A stretch of DNA of 64,000 nucleotides from Plotosus lineatus. Lineage: Eukaryota > Chordata > Actinopteri > Siluriformes > Plotosidae. Position 1 is the stretch's first letter; every line of letters starts with the position of its first letter. The notes beneath the pieces were generated by a model. It was not told where the DNA came from. It was given only the letters and a program-made list of their open reading frames with translations, and did no database searches. The DNA lies in assembly GCA_024760905.1 (NCBI GenBank), contig CM045733.1, positions 31,306,001-31,370,000 on the forward strand, read 5' to 3'. The position numbers and the translations under genes were made by a program. Positions 25,740 to 37,639 of the stretch are shown here, piece by piece.

Positions 25740-28440
25740 ATTTGTTACTATTATGTTTGTACCCACAAATCTTCATTCCTTATGTCCTCTGGCCAGTGCC
25801 ATGATGGACCATAGGCATTTGTTGACAAAGGACTGCAGTTTGTTGGAGGTTGCTTTTGTTGCCCTCCATGTCTCTGGCCCATACAAGAGGATGGATTTCA
25901 CGATCTTAAATATCCATAGTTTTGTCTTTCTGGAGATTGTTTTAGATTTCCACACAGGGCGCAGTGAAAGTAGTTCTTGCCTTCCTGATCCTCACTTGCA
26001 TGTCCCGATCAGACACGCCATCCTTGCTGAAGTTACTGCCAAGGTAGACAAAGTCCTCCACTTCCTCGATGTCTTCTTCATCCAGTTCCAACCTGTCCGC
26101 CTTACTGGTCTTAATTCTCATCCCCTTTGTCTTAGATTTGCTGATTTTAAGGCCTGCCTTTGCTGAGATCTTGGCCATCTGTGTTAGTTTGGTCTGCATG
26201 CCCTGGTTATTGTGTGAGAGTAAAGCAATATTAACTGCAAAGTCTAGATCTTCTAGGTGAGTCGTGAGGGTCCACTGTATGCCGTCTTAATGGTTCTCTG
26301 TTGTCTGTCGCATTATCCAATGGATGTCCAGCAGGAACAAAAAGGGTGATAACAAACAGCCCTGGCGCACTCCAGTGTACATCTCGACCAATTCAGAAAG
26401 AACTAAATTGTGAATTACCCTGCAACTGCAATTGTCATAGGTCTTTTGTATAAGGGCAATGCATTTCTTAGGGATGCCATAATGATGCAATCACTTCCAC
26501 AACACATGTCTATCAACAGTGTCAAAGGCCTTCTCAAAATCAATGAAGGTAATGTAGACAGGAGTGTTCCACTTGAGCAACTGCTCCAAGATGATCCTCA
26601 GTGTGGCAATATGAGTAGTACATGACCTTTCCTTCCGAAAACCAGCTTCTTCATCCCTCAGTCTTCTGTCCACTACTACCTTTAGTCTCTCCAAGATTAT
26701 TCTGCTGGGCACTTTTTCAGCAGTTGGTAGTAGCATCATACCTCTCCAGTTCTTGTATTCCTTTAGTTCTCCCTTGTTTTGGAAATTTGATTAGTTAGCC
26801 TTCTTTCCATTCTTCCGGCAACTCATTTGTCTCTCCGATCTTCCCAAACAGCTCGTACAGCATCTCTGTCATGGTCCTTAAATCTTTCTTGATGGCTTCT
26901 GGTGGTATGTCGTCTGGTCCTGTAGATTTTCCATTTTTTAGAGGTTTGATGGCACTCTTTATCTCTGTTTTGCCTGGCCTGTTCTCATTGACCTGTAAAG
27001 GTGTATCAGCTGGTTCTAAATCAGGCATTTCACTTGGCCGAGGTCTGTTGACCAGCTTCCTATGGTGTTCTTGCTGATCTTCTTGATGAGTGACCACCTT
27101 CCCACTTTTAGCTCTAAAAGGTCTATCTGTGGTCATTCTGACACCTGCAGTGTTCTTGTGATGCAATAAAGTTCTTTCACATTTCCTTTGCCTACTGATT
27201 CCTCTGATTCTCTTCCTAGGCCATCCACAAAGTTCCTTCAGTCTTTCCTGAAGCTCTGCTTAACCTCTCCGTTGGCTTTACAGTATCTGATCAGGGTTTC
27301 TGCTTTTTGAGCTCTTTTCTGCTATGGTTTAACACCTCATTTTACTTCTTCCTATCCTCTATATTTCTCAAAGTATCTGTACTGGCATAGGCCTTGTGAT
27401 GTTTATTCTTTCTACCCAGTGTTTCCTCACATGTCTTCCTCCAAGTATCTTTCATATTCTGCCATATTTTATTGACTACTGTTTGGCTCTCTTCTACGCC
27501 TGGATACTGCTCATTCTCTTGACACTTGCAAGTGCCTGGAACTTATTGGACAGGGTGAGCTTGAACCTGTTTTTTATTTCCACATCCTTCAACATCTCAA
27601 TGTTATGTTTTGTGGCTTGTCCATTGTGGGCTGGTGTAATGGTTTTTGGGCTTCATTCAGCATTTGCCCATAAGAAAGTGGTGGTCAGAGGCCACATCTG
27701 CCCCTTTCGTTACTCTGACATCTAAAAGAGACCTTCTGAACTTTGATGCTATGCAGATATGGTCAATCTGGTTTGCGGTCTTGTTATCAGGAGAAATCCA
27801 AGTCGCCTTGTATACCTCTTTATGTGGGAAAATGCTACCCAAATTAAAGCTTGTTAAAGGAACAAAAGTCAGCAAACAGCTCCCCATTTTCCAAACACCA
27901 TGCTTTCCCATAACTGTCTCAAAACTTGTGTTATTACTCCCGACATTTGCATTGAGATCTCCCAGCAAAAGCATCAGATCTTTATTGGCTACTCATTCTA
28001 TGACACCTTGTAGCCTTTCATGGAAGTCAGCCTTTGCATCTTCATCAGCTTCATTTGTAAGTGCGTAGCACTGAATGAAGGTGACTTTACCAATCTTGGT
28101 GTGAAATCTGGCTGTGATGATCCTGGAAGACACCGGGTTCCAGCCTATGAGTGACTTGGCTACTTGTGTGGTCAGCATAAAGTCAACCCTCCCCCTGTGT
28201 GCATGGCCAGAGTAAAGTACAGTCTGTCCTGTTGACAGCCTTATGCAACCCGACTCAGTTTACCTGATCTCACTGAGGCCTAGTATCGCCACCTTTTATA
28301 TGGTCATTTCCTCAGCAATTTGTGCAGCCTTTCCATCCTCATACATTATCCTGACATTTCAGGTACCGAACAAAGTTGTTGTCTTGGGGTAAGAAGGGGA
28401 TTCAGTCTCATAGCTTCCTTCCGGATTTTGCCACCTTGCG
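25740..28440 (-). mobile_element. Nearly complete antisense LINE with endonuclease and reverse transcriptase, inactivated
   Basis: Minus-strand pieces follow LINE order. The endonuclease is at 28190-27657 (VDFMLTTQVAKSLIGW; FIQCYALTNEADEDAK; LLGDLNANVGS; ANQIDHICI; ASDHHFLMGK). The RT start is at 27166-26795 (IKPLKNGKSTGPDDIPPEAI). The RT middle is at 26739-26491 (RDEEAGFRKERSCTTHI; YITFIDFEKAFDTVDRHVLW), then 26490-26287 (VRQGCLLSPFLFL). The C-terminal part is at 26199-25773 (LKISKSKTKGMRI; EDFVYLGSNFSKDG; ILLYGPETWR). Several frame changes and stops interrupt it. It lies antisense to trhde in the 11-kb intron. Clade not assigned with certainty; the wording resembles RTE/RTE-X-like animal LINEs. 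Confidence 0.88.
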
Positions 28441-29185
28441 TCATACCAGTTTCCGAGGAGACGTTCTCCTGACCCATAACAGGTGTGATATTGGTGCCTG
28501 CTTCATATGATTTCTGTAATCAGTTTAATCCACTTGGTGTGTTAGTGGCCCTTCTAGCTTCACCAGTGCTCCGTTAGCCAGGTGTTTTGGGTTTCTGGGA
28601 AAGCCTTCATGGCTATCATAGCAGCCTGGGGCGGGGCAGTCCCCCCACCATACTTGGCCCAACACAACAGTCCCCGACCTACCTGTTTCCAACTACCACG
28701 ATGTGGACGAGGAGGTGGACTTTGGTAACCGGTAATAGGGACGTATATATGCCATGGACATTATATGCATGGGAAAGGATCTACATTGCTTCGATTCAGA
28801 TCTTCTTTTGCCTAGGTTACATTAGGCCTTGAAATGAAAGCTGACAATTTCTTCAAGAAGAAATATTTAAAATAGCACACCTTTTAAAACAACATTTTTT
28901 TTTAATTTTTTTTTCAGTGTTGTGATTGGTAGCCAATATCCATTTATTATTTTCATCCCAACCTTGTTAATTAAGCAATATTTTTACCATATTGTCTTTG
29001 CTATTGCTTGCCTGGAACAACGTAATCTGAGCATATAAGGCAAAGATGCACATTTTGTGCTTCCAAACATTGGAATTCTGGTAGACGTATGTGACATCAG
29101 CTATTGCAGTATCTGTCATAAATATTTTAAAGGTAAATTTATTATTTTTCCCCACTCATTTTGAAAGTTTAGACAGAAACTAAAG
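28441..29185. other. trhde intron; possible LINE 5' leader then unrecognised sequence
   Basis: 28441-28720 may be the 5' leader of the antisense LINE (GC-rich, including GGGGCGGGGCAGTCCCCCCA). From 28830 on the sequence is AT-rich and unrecognised. Confidence 0.4.
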
Positions 29186-30125
<940 letters not shown>

Positions 30126-30273
30126 GGCTGGCTATCTTCCACAGAGAATCCCTCTGCAGATCATCTCTTACTTGTCTGAGGAGGATGAGTTTCTGCCCTG
30201 GCATGCTGCCAGCCGAGCACTGTACCAACTTGACAAGCTGCTTGACCGGACCAACGACTACAGCATCTTTAGT
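30126..30273 (+). CDS. trhde: trhde exon (window exon 4)
   Basis: A 148-nt exon after acceptor TGTGTCTGTGCAG. The first base completes an Arg codon begun at 19116-19117; 49 codons follow: AGYLPQRIPLQIISYLSEED, EFLPWHAASRALYQLDKLLD, RTNDYSIFS. The run E-x-x-F-L-P-W-H-A-A-S-R-A-L matches TRHDE (other M1 members have P-W-x-x-A) and belongs to the helical repeat lining the substrate channel. It ends in phase 0 at AGT followed by a consensus donor GTAAGT. Firm identification. Confidence 0.95.
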
Positions 30274-30652
30274 GTAAGTCAACCTTCATTATCCCTAGTG
30301 AAACTTTACCATTAACCAGAGATCAACATTGTTAGTGGACTTAAAACTCAACTGTACCCTCTGAGCCTTGAGGACTGAAATGAGTAATGGTTGTCTTGGT
30401 TACCCTCTTGCACGCTTCCCACTTCCAAATGTTTCTGGGTGATCCTGTGAGCAGTATCTAGATAGTTCACTAGAAGAATATGTAAAATAGATATAACGCT
30501 TCTGAAAAAAAAAAAACATTTTATCTAAAAGCAAAAAAAAAAAAAAAAAAGGAAAAAAGATCATTATTATTATCAGTATGAAATGCAGATTCAGTAGAAA
30601 AAATATTAGCAAAAACATGTGTTTGGGTTTTCCAGCTTACCCAAATAATGTA
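30274..30652. other. trhde intron, A-rich, nothing recognised
   Basis: Contains A runs at 30505-30550. The next feature is a transposon end. Confidence 0.5.
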
Positions 30653-30875
30653 CAGTGGTACCCTGACTTACAAGTGTCTTTTATACCGAATTTTCCATGA
30701 TACGAGCTTCGATCCCACCAAAAATCTGCATTAAATAAGCAAAATTTTGATTAACGAGCTTTGCTTGGGAAATGGCTTTTCCGGGCCAATTTTCGTGTAT
30801 TCTTTCATGTGTATTCCTCCGCGCTCCAAGAACGCCTTGTGCAGTGCTTCTCAATTATTTTCTGTGATGCCCCCA
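30653..30875 (+). mobile_element. Tigger-like element end
   Basis: Begins TA-CAGTGGTACCCTGACTTAC, very close to the 20746 element's end, and continues through ATACGAGCTTCGATCCCACC. It is cut off by a SINE at 30876, and no matching right end was found. Confidence 0.65.
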
Positions 30876-31175
30876 ATAGTTCAGTTCATTTTCTGTGACC
30901 GCTTAATCCTAATTAGGGTTATGGGGAGCCTGGCATCCATCCCAGCCAACTCTGGGTGAGGGAAGAATACATCCTGGACAGCTCGCCAGGCCATCGCAGG
31001 GCGAAAACACGCTGACAGCTTTGAGACTACTCTTGTTGAAAGTCAGCAAGACTTTTCATCTTTTACATGCCTCACACCATAGACAGTGAGAGACATGGCC
31101 GGCCTTTGATAACCCAGTTAGCTGCATTGGGGAGGTGGGGAGGGGGTGACAACCTGTGGTGAGTGAGGCTTGAAT
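30876..31175 (-). mobile_element. SINE with L2-like tail, antisense
   Basis: Reads in reverse as part of the tRNA-like head (an eroded B box in CTTGAATTCGCC context), the body (AACCCAGTTAGCTGC on the plus strand; CACCATAGACAGTGAGAGAC), and the L2-like tail ending at CAGTTCATTTTCTGTGACCG. Confidence 0.8.
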
Positions 31176-31179
31176 TCGC

Positions 31180-31443
31180 CTATAGGAAGAACCTGTATAA
31201 TGTTTATATTTTATTTTAAATATAAATACCCCAGTAAAAAATTAAGTTTTTCTTAATCATTACTACATTTCACCACATTAATACTGTACTATCTGTAGAA
31301 TGTGTTTAAGAAGCATATTTTAAAGCATGTAATAGATCCATTGTATTTTACATGGGGTTTTACTTCCGAGTACAGAACTCGCGGATTATCTTCATTCGCG
31401 GGAGGGGCTGGAACCAAACCCCCACGAATAACGAGGGCCTACT
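31180..31443. mobile_element. MITE family M1, one end preserved
   Basis: Shares TTCTTAATCATTACTACATT, GTGTTTAAGAAGCATATTTT and CTCGCGGATTATCTTCATTC with 1360-1560. It ends CACGAATAACGAGGGCCTAC-TG followed by TA, the intact M1 end that the copy at 1137-1562 lacks. Confidence 0.7.
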
Positions 31444-32419
31444 GTATATCCTAAAGGAAAATGGCAGATATTTTGAAAAGTAGACCCAAGAATCAGATTT
31501 TCAGTTATTATCTTTGTAAAAATTGTGTGTGCAGACAGATACCACAGGACACAGGAACGGTGAGCTGTATTTCATGTTGCTGAAGAAGGAACCATTAAAC
31601 TCACGTTCGTTGTTTTCTTAACGTACACACTTTGGGAAAATCTGTATTTCTGTCAATCAAAGTTATCTTTTCCCTCAGATTGGTAGTCACTTATATTACT
31701 TCAACTGAAAGCTCAGCTCAGTTTAAATCTGTACCGGCCTGTTTTGCATTGCTTGAGAACATTTCATCTGCCATCACTCATTTCACTGACTTTTATTGAC
31801 TTTATATGATTGCTTGTCACTCAATGCTTTCTGTATATAGCCATTAACAATAATGGCACATTTATGCCCATTAAGAGTATCAACAAAAAGTACATGGCTG
31901 CGTCTCAAAGAAGCAAACACGATCATGTTTAATGAAATTGTTAAATGCTCAGTTTTTATTCTTGTCATCTGCTCCTGTGAGTACTGTTTTGTTTCCTCAA
32001 TTAGGTTATTTGAAATCTTTTTGAACTCATATATTAAATTTACTGACTGCATAGCAGGATTTTATAGTACTTCAATGCTCATCTCATCAAGGAAACATGA
32101 CAAGTCTTAATAAATGAACTACTAGTATATTACGTGTACAAAGTGCAAGCTCTGAAGGAAGCAAATGTCTGCTACTGCTTAGTTATCATTTCTCAATGAG
32201 AAGCCTTATCCAAACTGAACACATCTTCACCTTGCTTTAGTGTGTAGGCTACAGTATGTACCTGCTGTATGATATCCTGTTTCTCTTTCCTAGTCCATTT
32301 TCCTTTGTGCACTGCTCTCTACTTTACATATTTTCCTGAGTGCATATTTCTACTGTTCTTTTTCTTCCTGTGTTCATTGTCTGATTTCTCTTTCTGTCCT
32401 TTATGTCTTGTGTGTTCAG
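31444..32419. other. trhde intron, nothing recognised
   Basis: AT-rich. Ends in acceptor TTATGTCTTGTGTGTTCAG. Confidence 0.55.
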
Positions 32420-32517
32420 GGTTATGTGTTGCGGCAGGTTGAGGTGAAGTATCATAAGCTGGGCTGGCCAACTGTGAATGCAGATGGTTCTTTCCTGCAG
32501 GCCACCCATCAAGCTGA
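32420..32517 (+). CDS. trhde: trhde exon (window exon 5)
   Basis: A 98-nt exon after acceptor TGTGTGTTCAG, phase 0. Its 32 codons read GYVLRQVEVKYHKLGW, then PTVNADGSFLQATHQA, plus GA. The family reads x-Y-I-L-K-Q-V...Y-x-K-L-G-W-P here, so this is one of the less conserved TRHDE exons (VEVKYHK where mammals have VATTYIK). Donor GTAAGT is consensus. The split codon GA|A is completed at 37440. Identity is clear from KLGWP and position, though weaker on sequence alone. Confidence 0.88.
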
Positions 32518-32871
32518 GTAAGTGTCAGAGTTTTTGCTGCTCAAATATAAGAGACATACACACAGTATTTATCACAATTTTCTGCAAGATTTCAGAAATT
32601 GATTTAATAGTTTGTGAAGCCCTGGCATTGTGGTGTAGTGGTTAGTAGTGCAGCCGAATTTATAAAGCTTTTAACTCTGATCATTCTAATTAGAACTACA
32701 CCGGTGGTGGTACTTTAGAGCCTACCTTTAGAGCAGGTGACTTCAGCCCTGTTCCAGGAGAGTTACCTTCATAAACAATTTGCTTCCAACCCTATTAATG
32801 CCCAACTGATCATCTGATTATTGCCTTTACCCTTCTGTCCTGTATTAAGGCCCACCATGCAGAAGTGCACA
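32518..32871. other. trhde intron with a short SINE-head scrap
   Basis: GTGGTGTAGTGGTTAGTAG at 32630-32648 is an isolated A-box-like SINE head. No other element is recognised. Confidence 0.5.
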
Positions 32872-33331
32872 AAATGCTTGTGCAGGAAGAGGTAGGGGTT
32901 GAGGGATCCACAATACACAAAGGCAGGAAGGGGTAAGAGTTTATGGCTGCAAAGCGTTAGACAGGTAGGGGTAGGGTTGATGGCCCCATAAGGGTCTAGA
33001 GCTGGACTACATGGGGGTTTATGGCCCCACAAGGTGCTAAGGCAGGGATGGGTAGAAGGTTGACAGCCCTGAAAGGCATTAGGATACCGTAAAGTAGGGG
33101 TTGGTGGTCCTGCAATGTGCCAGGGCAGGAAAAAGTAGGAGATGATGGTCCTGCAAAAGGTGCTTGATCAGGATAGAGGTTGATGGTCCCACAAAGCACT
33201 CGGTCAGGAAGAGGTAGGGATTGATGGACCCAGGAGCTCAGGCTGAAAGGGATATGGTTTATTAAACCATGGTTCTGCAAGGTGCTAAACCAGCACATAT
33301 AAAAAAGTAGGGCTTGATGATCCCACAAGGG
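32872..33331. repeat. Diverged minisatellite, unit about 40 bp
   Basis: About eleven imperfect units, each of the form GGCAGGAAGGGGTAGGGGTT, then GATGGTCCCACAAGGTGCTA. Unit starts fall near 32872, 32919, 32958, 32997, 33038, 33080, 33121, 33163, 33200, 33239 and 33286. Units differ at many positions, so it is old. Long open frames through it on the minus strand (32769-33340) reflect the repeat and not a gene. Confidence 0.85.
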
Positions 33332-33534
33332 TAATCGCAATAATAAGCATCAAGGCTACATGTCAACAAGATGCCAGGGTAGTAATGGTAAAATAAAACG
33401 TCCACCCTGGTGTGCTTTACACAACCTGTTTTGTGCCTATAGAGAGTAAGAGTCCATGGGTTTGTGTGGGTGCATGTACTAGTATATAAGTGCATATACC
33501 AAAAGAACTATGGTATGGGACTCAGTATGACATA

Positions 33535-33965
33535 CACTGACCCCATAATTATTAGCACCCCTTGTTAAGATGTGTTTAAAGCCTTAAAATAAATTACATT
33601 TTTATTACAGACTTTATTTTCACACAGTAAATTGTTGAAAAAGCTAACCTTCGACTCAAGTGAACTTTAAAGGAAAAATAAAATTCCTGACTAAGAAATA
33701 ATAATGTTTGATAAAATCACCTCCTCCACAATTATTGGCACCCATGACAGTTCCTGGGGATTAAATGTAATTAAAGTATTTCTGCCATTTCTGAAGTAGT
33801 TGATCAGAGTATCTAGGAACATTGGATTAGTAATTCATCACTTCCTCTTCCAGTGGGTTATAAATATGATGTGACATAGAGGCCATTTCTCTTTTGTACT
33901 CTTCAACATGGGAAAGACAAAGGAACACATCATTCAATAGTTAAGCAATGGCTACAAGAAAATAG
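33535..33965 (+). mobile_element. Tc1-like element, 5' portion only
   Basis: The end contains CCCCATAATTATTAGCACCC and later CACAATTATTGGCACCC. It is followed by a leader and CAACATGGGAAAGACAAAGG, the typical Tc1 transposase start (MGKTKE). The remainder is missing. Confidence 0.75.
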
Positions 33966-34009
33966 ACCCTTCACCTGCACCTGCCCATATTTACTGTCAG
34001 AGGAGTCAT

Positions 34010-34205
34010 TCAGTCATACATTCTGAACCGCTTAATCTTAATTAGGGTGGCGGTGAGGCTGGCGCCCATCTCGGCTGAATGTGGACAATGGCGGGGTACA
34101 CCGTGGACAGCTCACCAGGCCATCACAGGGCCAACACGCACACAATCATTCATACTCGCATTCACACCTATGGGTGATTTGGAACAGCCAGTTAACCTAC
34201 TGTGC
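34010..34205 (-). mobile_element. SINE/L2-tail fragment, antisense
   Basis: Plus-strand phrases TTCTGAACCGCTTAATCTTA, GCGGGGTACACCGTGGACAG and ATTCATACTCGCATTCACAC match the tail and body of 37905-38255. The head is missing. Confidence 0.75.
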
Positions 34206-34297
34206 ATGTGCATGTACTGTTAGAGGCCTCCGTCATCTTAATGTTTTTAAAATCATCATTCATAAAAGCTTATTTTAGCTGCTTTACTGATTCTTCT

Positions 34298-34818
34298 TCT
34301 TTTACTTTCGGCTGTTCCCTTTAAGAATCGTCTACAGCGAATCATCTGCCTCCAGCTCACCCTATCCTCTGCATCTTCTTCTCTTACACCAACTATCTTC
34401 ATGTCCTCCTTCACCACATCCGTTAATCACCTCTTTTGTCTTCTGCCTGGTAGTCCCAACCTCAGCATCCTACTACAAATATATTCACTATCCCTCCTCT
34501 GTACATGTCCAAACCATCTCAATCTATCCTCTCTGACTTTGTCTCCAAAACATCTTACATGTGCTGTTCCCCTGAATGTACTCATTCCTGATCCTCCAGC
34601 TCATCCTCCTGTCTTTTCCTCTGTGCCACTGTTTCTAAACTATACAACATCGCTGGCCTCATCACCGTCTTGTACACTTTTCCTTTCGTTTTTGCTGATA
34701 CCCTCCTATCACACATCACACCGGACACTTCTCCAACCATTCCACCCTGCCTGCATACTCTTCTTCACCTCTTTTCCACACTTTCCATGGCTCTGGACTG
34801 TTGAGCCTAAGTACTTAA
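34298..34818 (-). mobile_element. RTE LINE 3' part (C-terminus of the polyprotein)
   Basis: On the minus strand it starts FKYLGSTVQS (near 34810) and runs through the typical RTE C-terminal part to a DVVKEDMKIVGV-type end and the tail CGGCTGTTCCC (plus-strand form at 34309). It is interrupted at about 34820 by a 385-bp block not belonging to RTE; the earlier RT part resumes at 35205. The 149-codon plus-strand frame at 34401-34850 is its shadow. Confidence 0.85.
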
Positions 34819-34821
34819 AAA

Positions 34822-35203
34822 ATGAAGTGTATAAAGTAATTCAAAATTAAAATCACTTTGAATAAGAGTGTTTGTGAAATACAGTTAATGATACTTACAT
34901 GGCTGTGGTTAAGGCTGTGTGTTTAAGGCTTGTTTTTTTTTTTCTGAGCAGAAGGTTTAGGGTTCAAGACCCAGTGCCACCAAGATGCTTCTGTTGAGCC
35001 TTTGAGCTAGACCCTTAATTGTCCACTGCACAGTTGTATAAATGAGAAATAAAATGAGCGTTGCTGTGGGGAAGAGTGTCTGCCAAATGCTGTAAATGTA
35101 GATTAAATAAATTAAATTGTTTATGTCCTCTTTGCCCATTTTTGTTTTCTTTCATTTCTCCAACTATTTTCCTTTGCCCTTTATTATTCCTTCTCCTGTC
35201 CTC
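34822..35203. repeat. 385-bp block, copy 1 (contains a SINE), inside an RTE LINE
   Basis: Nearly identical to 37014-37404: TGAAGTGTATAAAGTAATTC at the left end, CCTTCTCCTGTC at the right end. Inside is a SINE (about 34898-35115) with GGTTTAGGGTTCAAGACCC (B-box-like), CACTGCACAGTTGTATAAAT and GTCTGCCAAATGCTGTAAAT. RTE sequence flanks it on both sides, whereas copy 2 is flanked by trhde intron. Confidence 0.9.
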
Positions 35204-35204
35204 C

Positions 35205-35440
35205 ATCTTCTTTGTCATCTGCAAACATCATAATCTATGGCTATTCTTGTCTAACCTTGTCTGTCAACCTGTCCATCACCATAGCAAACAAGAAGGGGCT
35301 CAGAGCTGACCCTTGATGCAGTCCCACCTCCACCTTGAAGTCTTTCAGCTTCTTTACTAGAGTTACTAAAAAGTGGCACTGAGAAATCAATGTCTTAGCC
35401 ATGGTTTTTGACACTGCAAACACAGGCAGGCTCACAGCTG
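35205..35440 (-). mobile_element. RTE LINE reverse-transcriptase fragment
   Basis: The minus strand reads VEVGLHQGSALSPFLFAMVM and DRLTDKVRQE (RT palm), followed toward 35205 by the region leading to the ADD box. It is the missing upstream part of the LINE at 34298-34818. About 60 codons expected between them have been replaced by the 385-bp block. Confidence 0.85.
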
Positions 35441-36855
35441 GCTACATCTGGGTGCAAGAAGGACTAGGCACTGCTTTGTTGTGGTGTGTGTGCCAGAAAC
35501 ATGTTGGCAAAGTTTGGGATGAACTCAAATTAGAAACATCAGAAAATTTGGAAGTTTCTGTATCTGTTATGCTATGACACAAATTCTTAAGATACCTAGT
35601 TACTAAGATACCTCAGTTTTTATCTTTGTTACTCCCACAAAGAACAAATTTTTATTTGAGAAAGGACATTGTGTGAAGAGTTTAAAAGAGGCAAATGAAA
35701 TGGGGGGTATGTACTGACTATTTAGAACTTTTAAATCTTTCCTTATTATTTCTTACAGCTTCTGATATACCCTGTATGTTATGAATCAACCTCTAAGTAC
35801 CCATAAAGCTGGTAAGATGAGTGACTTACTTCACACACTGAAAATAACTCTTTTGAAAAGCAGGGTAACAAGTAACAAAACTACCTAAAAGTCATCATTT
35901 TAAGTCTGGGTTTACACTGGGAAACAATATCCATGATCTCCACAATGAGGGTGGGTGGTCATGAAATCGCGTCATGGTAATCTTGGGCGAAGTTGGTGGA
36001 ATCGTGATTGTAATTGTATTATGATTTGATAGAACATGGGAAGCACAGAAGAGTGCAGTGCAGCTTGACAGCACTTAACAGAGGTTAACAGAGATTAACT
36101 GACCTTGGTGCAGCATCAAAGGGGACAGTGGATAGTGTTCTTTTATTTCCCAGGCTCCAAGCATGGTCGCTTTTATCAATGTGGAGATGGCGGACATTGC
36201 GAACAGGGTTACCAAAGGTCAAGCAGAAAGGATGAGTTATTTTGTTATTTTGATATTCACATATACCTGAACTGATGGTTTACATGCTCTATTAGTGCAG
36301 CTGCTTCGTCTCTAATAATTAAGCCTTGATATATTAAATGGATTAAAAAGTACCACACAGTGGACAAGACAGTCTTAGATGTATCAACTGCAGCCTTTTC
36401 AAGGCATGTGTGTGATTGTGTGCCTGATCTCATCCCACTCATTTTGTTTGATGATAATCTTCCAGATAATACAAAAAGAGAAGTTTCAGGTGCTGTAATC
36501 CAAGCACCATCCTGTGCCGCTATCTTTATAAGTTAAGGGATGGAAGAAGTTTTGGAACAAGTGTTTCCCTAGAATTGGCTAACAAGACAACACTAGGAGG
36601 GAAGCTTTGTAGCATTTCTGTCATCATCATATTTTTGGCAGAGTTAGTTTATACATGGCCCAGTAATGGCAAGTTGGTAACAGTAGGTAATAAAAGTGCA
36701 TAATTAGTAAATAATCCTGTTTTTACTTAAGCCTTTAGCTGTATAATTTTCAAATGTAATTGGGACCCATAAACATACTTTGCAAAAAAAATAAAAATAA
36801 ATAATGATAATAATGCTAAATGCTTGTTTAATGAAGATCATCTTAAAAAAGAAAA

Positions 36856-36863
<8 letters not shown>
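35441..36863. other. trhde intron, nothing recognised
   Basis: No exon-like frame and no known repeat except AT-rich tracts. Confidence 0.5.
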
Positions 36864-36897
<34 letters not shown>

Positions 36898-36902
36898 TTT
36901 TT
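36864..36902. repeat. (TA)n plus poly-T
   Basis: About 13 TA units after an A run and followed by a T run. Confidence 0.95.
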
Positions 36903-37013
36903 GTACTTCTTTTTTTCTTTATTGTGTGGTGCCAGCAGGGTATTTCAGAAATTAGACTCCATGCAAGCCTCCCACTGTTGAGCCATTGAATTGGGACCTT
37001 AGCTTTCAACTGC

Positions 37014-37404
37014 TGAAGTGTATAAAGTAATTCAAAATTAAAATCACTTTGAATAAGAGTGTTTGTGAAATACAGTTAATGATACTTACATAGCTCCGTG
37101 GTTAAGGCTGTGTGTTTAAGGCTTTTTTTTTTTTTTTTTTTTTTTTCTATTCAAAAGGTTTAGGGTTCAAGACCCAGTTCCACCAAAATGCTTCTGTTGA
37201 GCCTTTGAGCTAGACCCTTAATTGTCCACTGCACAGTTGTATAAATGAGAAATAAAATGAACGTTGCTGTGGGGAAGAGTGTCTGCCAAATGCTGTAAAT
37301 GTAGATTAAATAAATTAAATTGTTTATGTCCTCTTTGCCCATTTTTGTTTTCTTTCATTTCTCCAACTATTTTCCTTTGCCCTTTATTATTCCTTCTCCT
37401 GTCT
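37014..37404. repeat. 385-bp block, copy 2 (contains a SINE), next to a trhde exon
   Basis: Matches 34822-35203 except for a longer T tract (about 37123-37147) and a few substitutions. Its right end lies 35 bases before the acceptor of the exon at 37440, so the pyrimidine-rich right part (TCCAACTATTTTCCTTTGCC, TTCCTTCTCCTGTC) may help define that splice site. Confidence 0.9.
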
Positions 37405-37439
37405 ATCCATCCTTCCATATCCTTATCTTTGCCCATTAG

Positions 37440-37547
37440 AGAGCTACAAAGCACGGTGATTATGTTGGCCTGCAGTTTTGGGAATAAACACTGCCACAGC
37501 CAGGCTGTGTCACTGGTGTCTGAGTGGATCTCCAGCAACAAAAACAG
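37440..37547 (+). CDS. trhde: trhde exon (window exon 6), symmetric
   Basis: A 108-nt exon after acceptor ATCTTTGCCCATTAG. The first base completes a Glu codon (GA|A) and 35 codons follow: ELQSTVIMLACSFGNKHCHS, QAVSLVSEWISSNKN, then AG. The motif A-C-x-x-G-x-x-x-C marks the C-terminal domain of M1 peptidases; the two cysteines (C in LACSFG and C in KHCH) probably form the disulfide known in the family. It ends in phase 2 before GTAGGA. The exon is symmetric (2-2, divisible by 3), so skipping would delete 36 residues in frame. A (CA)n tract begins 29 bases after its donor. Confidence 0.95.
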
Positions 37548-37574
37548 GTAGGAATATGTTTGGTTAGAATTGTT

Positions 37575-37576
<2 letters not shown>

Positions 37577-37636
<60 letters not shown>
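37577..37636. repeat. (CA)n microsatellite just downstream of a trhde donor site
   Basis: About 29 CA units on the transcribed sense strand, starting 29 bases after the exon 37440-37547. CA repeats in such positions are known binding sites for hnRNP L and can alter splicing. Confidence 0.95.

Positions 37637-37639
<3 letters not shown>

Noticed and set aside
25753..28068. Plus-strand frames of 109-140 codons at 25753-26166, 27396-27725 and 27646-28068
   Set aside because: Antisense shadows of the endonuclease and reverse-transcriptase frames of the minus-strand LINE.
32769..33495. Overlapping minus-strand frames of 77-114 codons with WGHK.P- and CGTINLYP-like repeats
   Set aside because: They come from the ~40-bp minisatellite; the period is not a multiple of three throughout and no splice context supports a gene.
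34401..34850. 149-codon plus-strand frame rich in Leu, Ser and Pro
   Set aside because: Antisense shadow of the RTE LINE C-terminus, which reads FKYLGSTVQS and onward on the minus strand.
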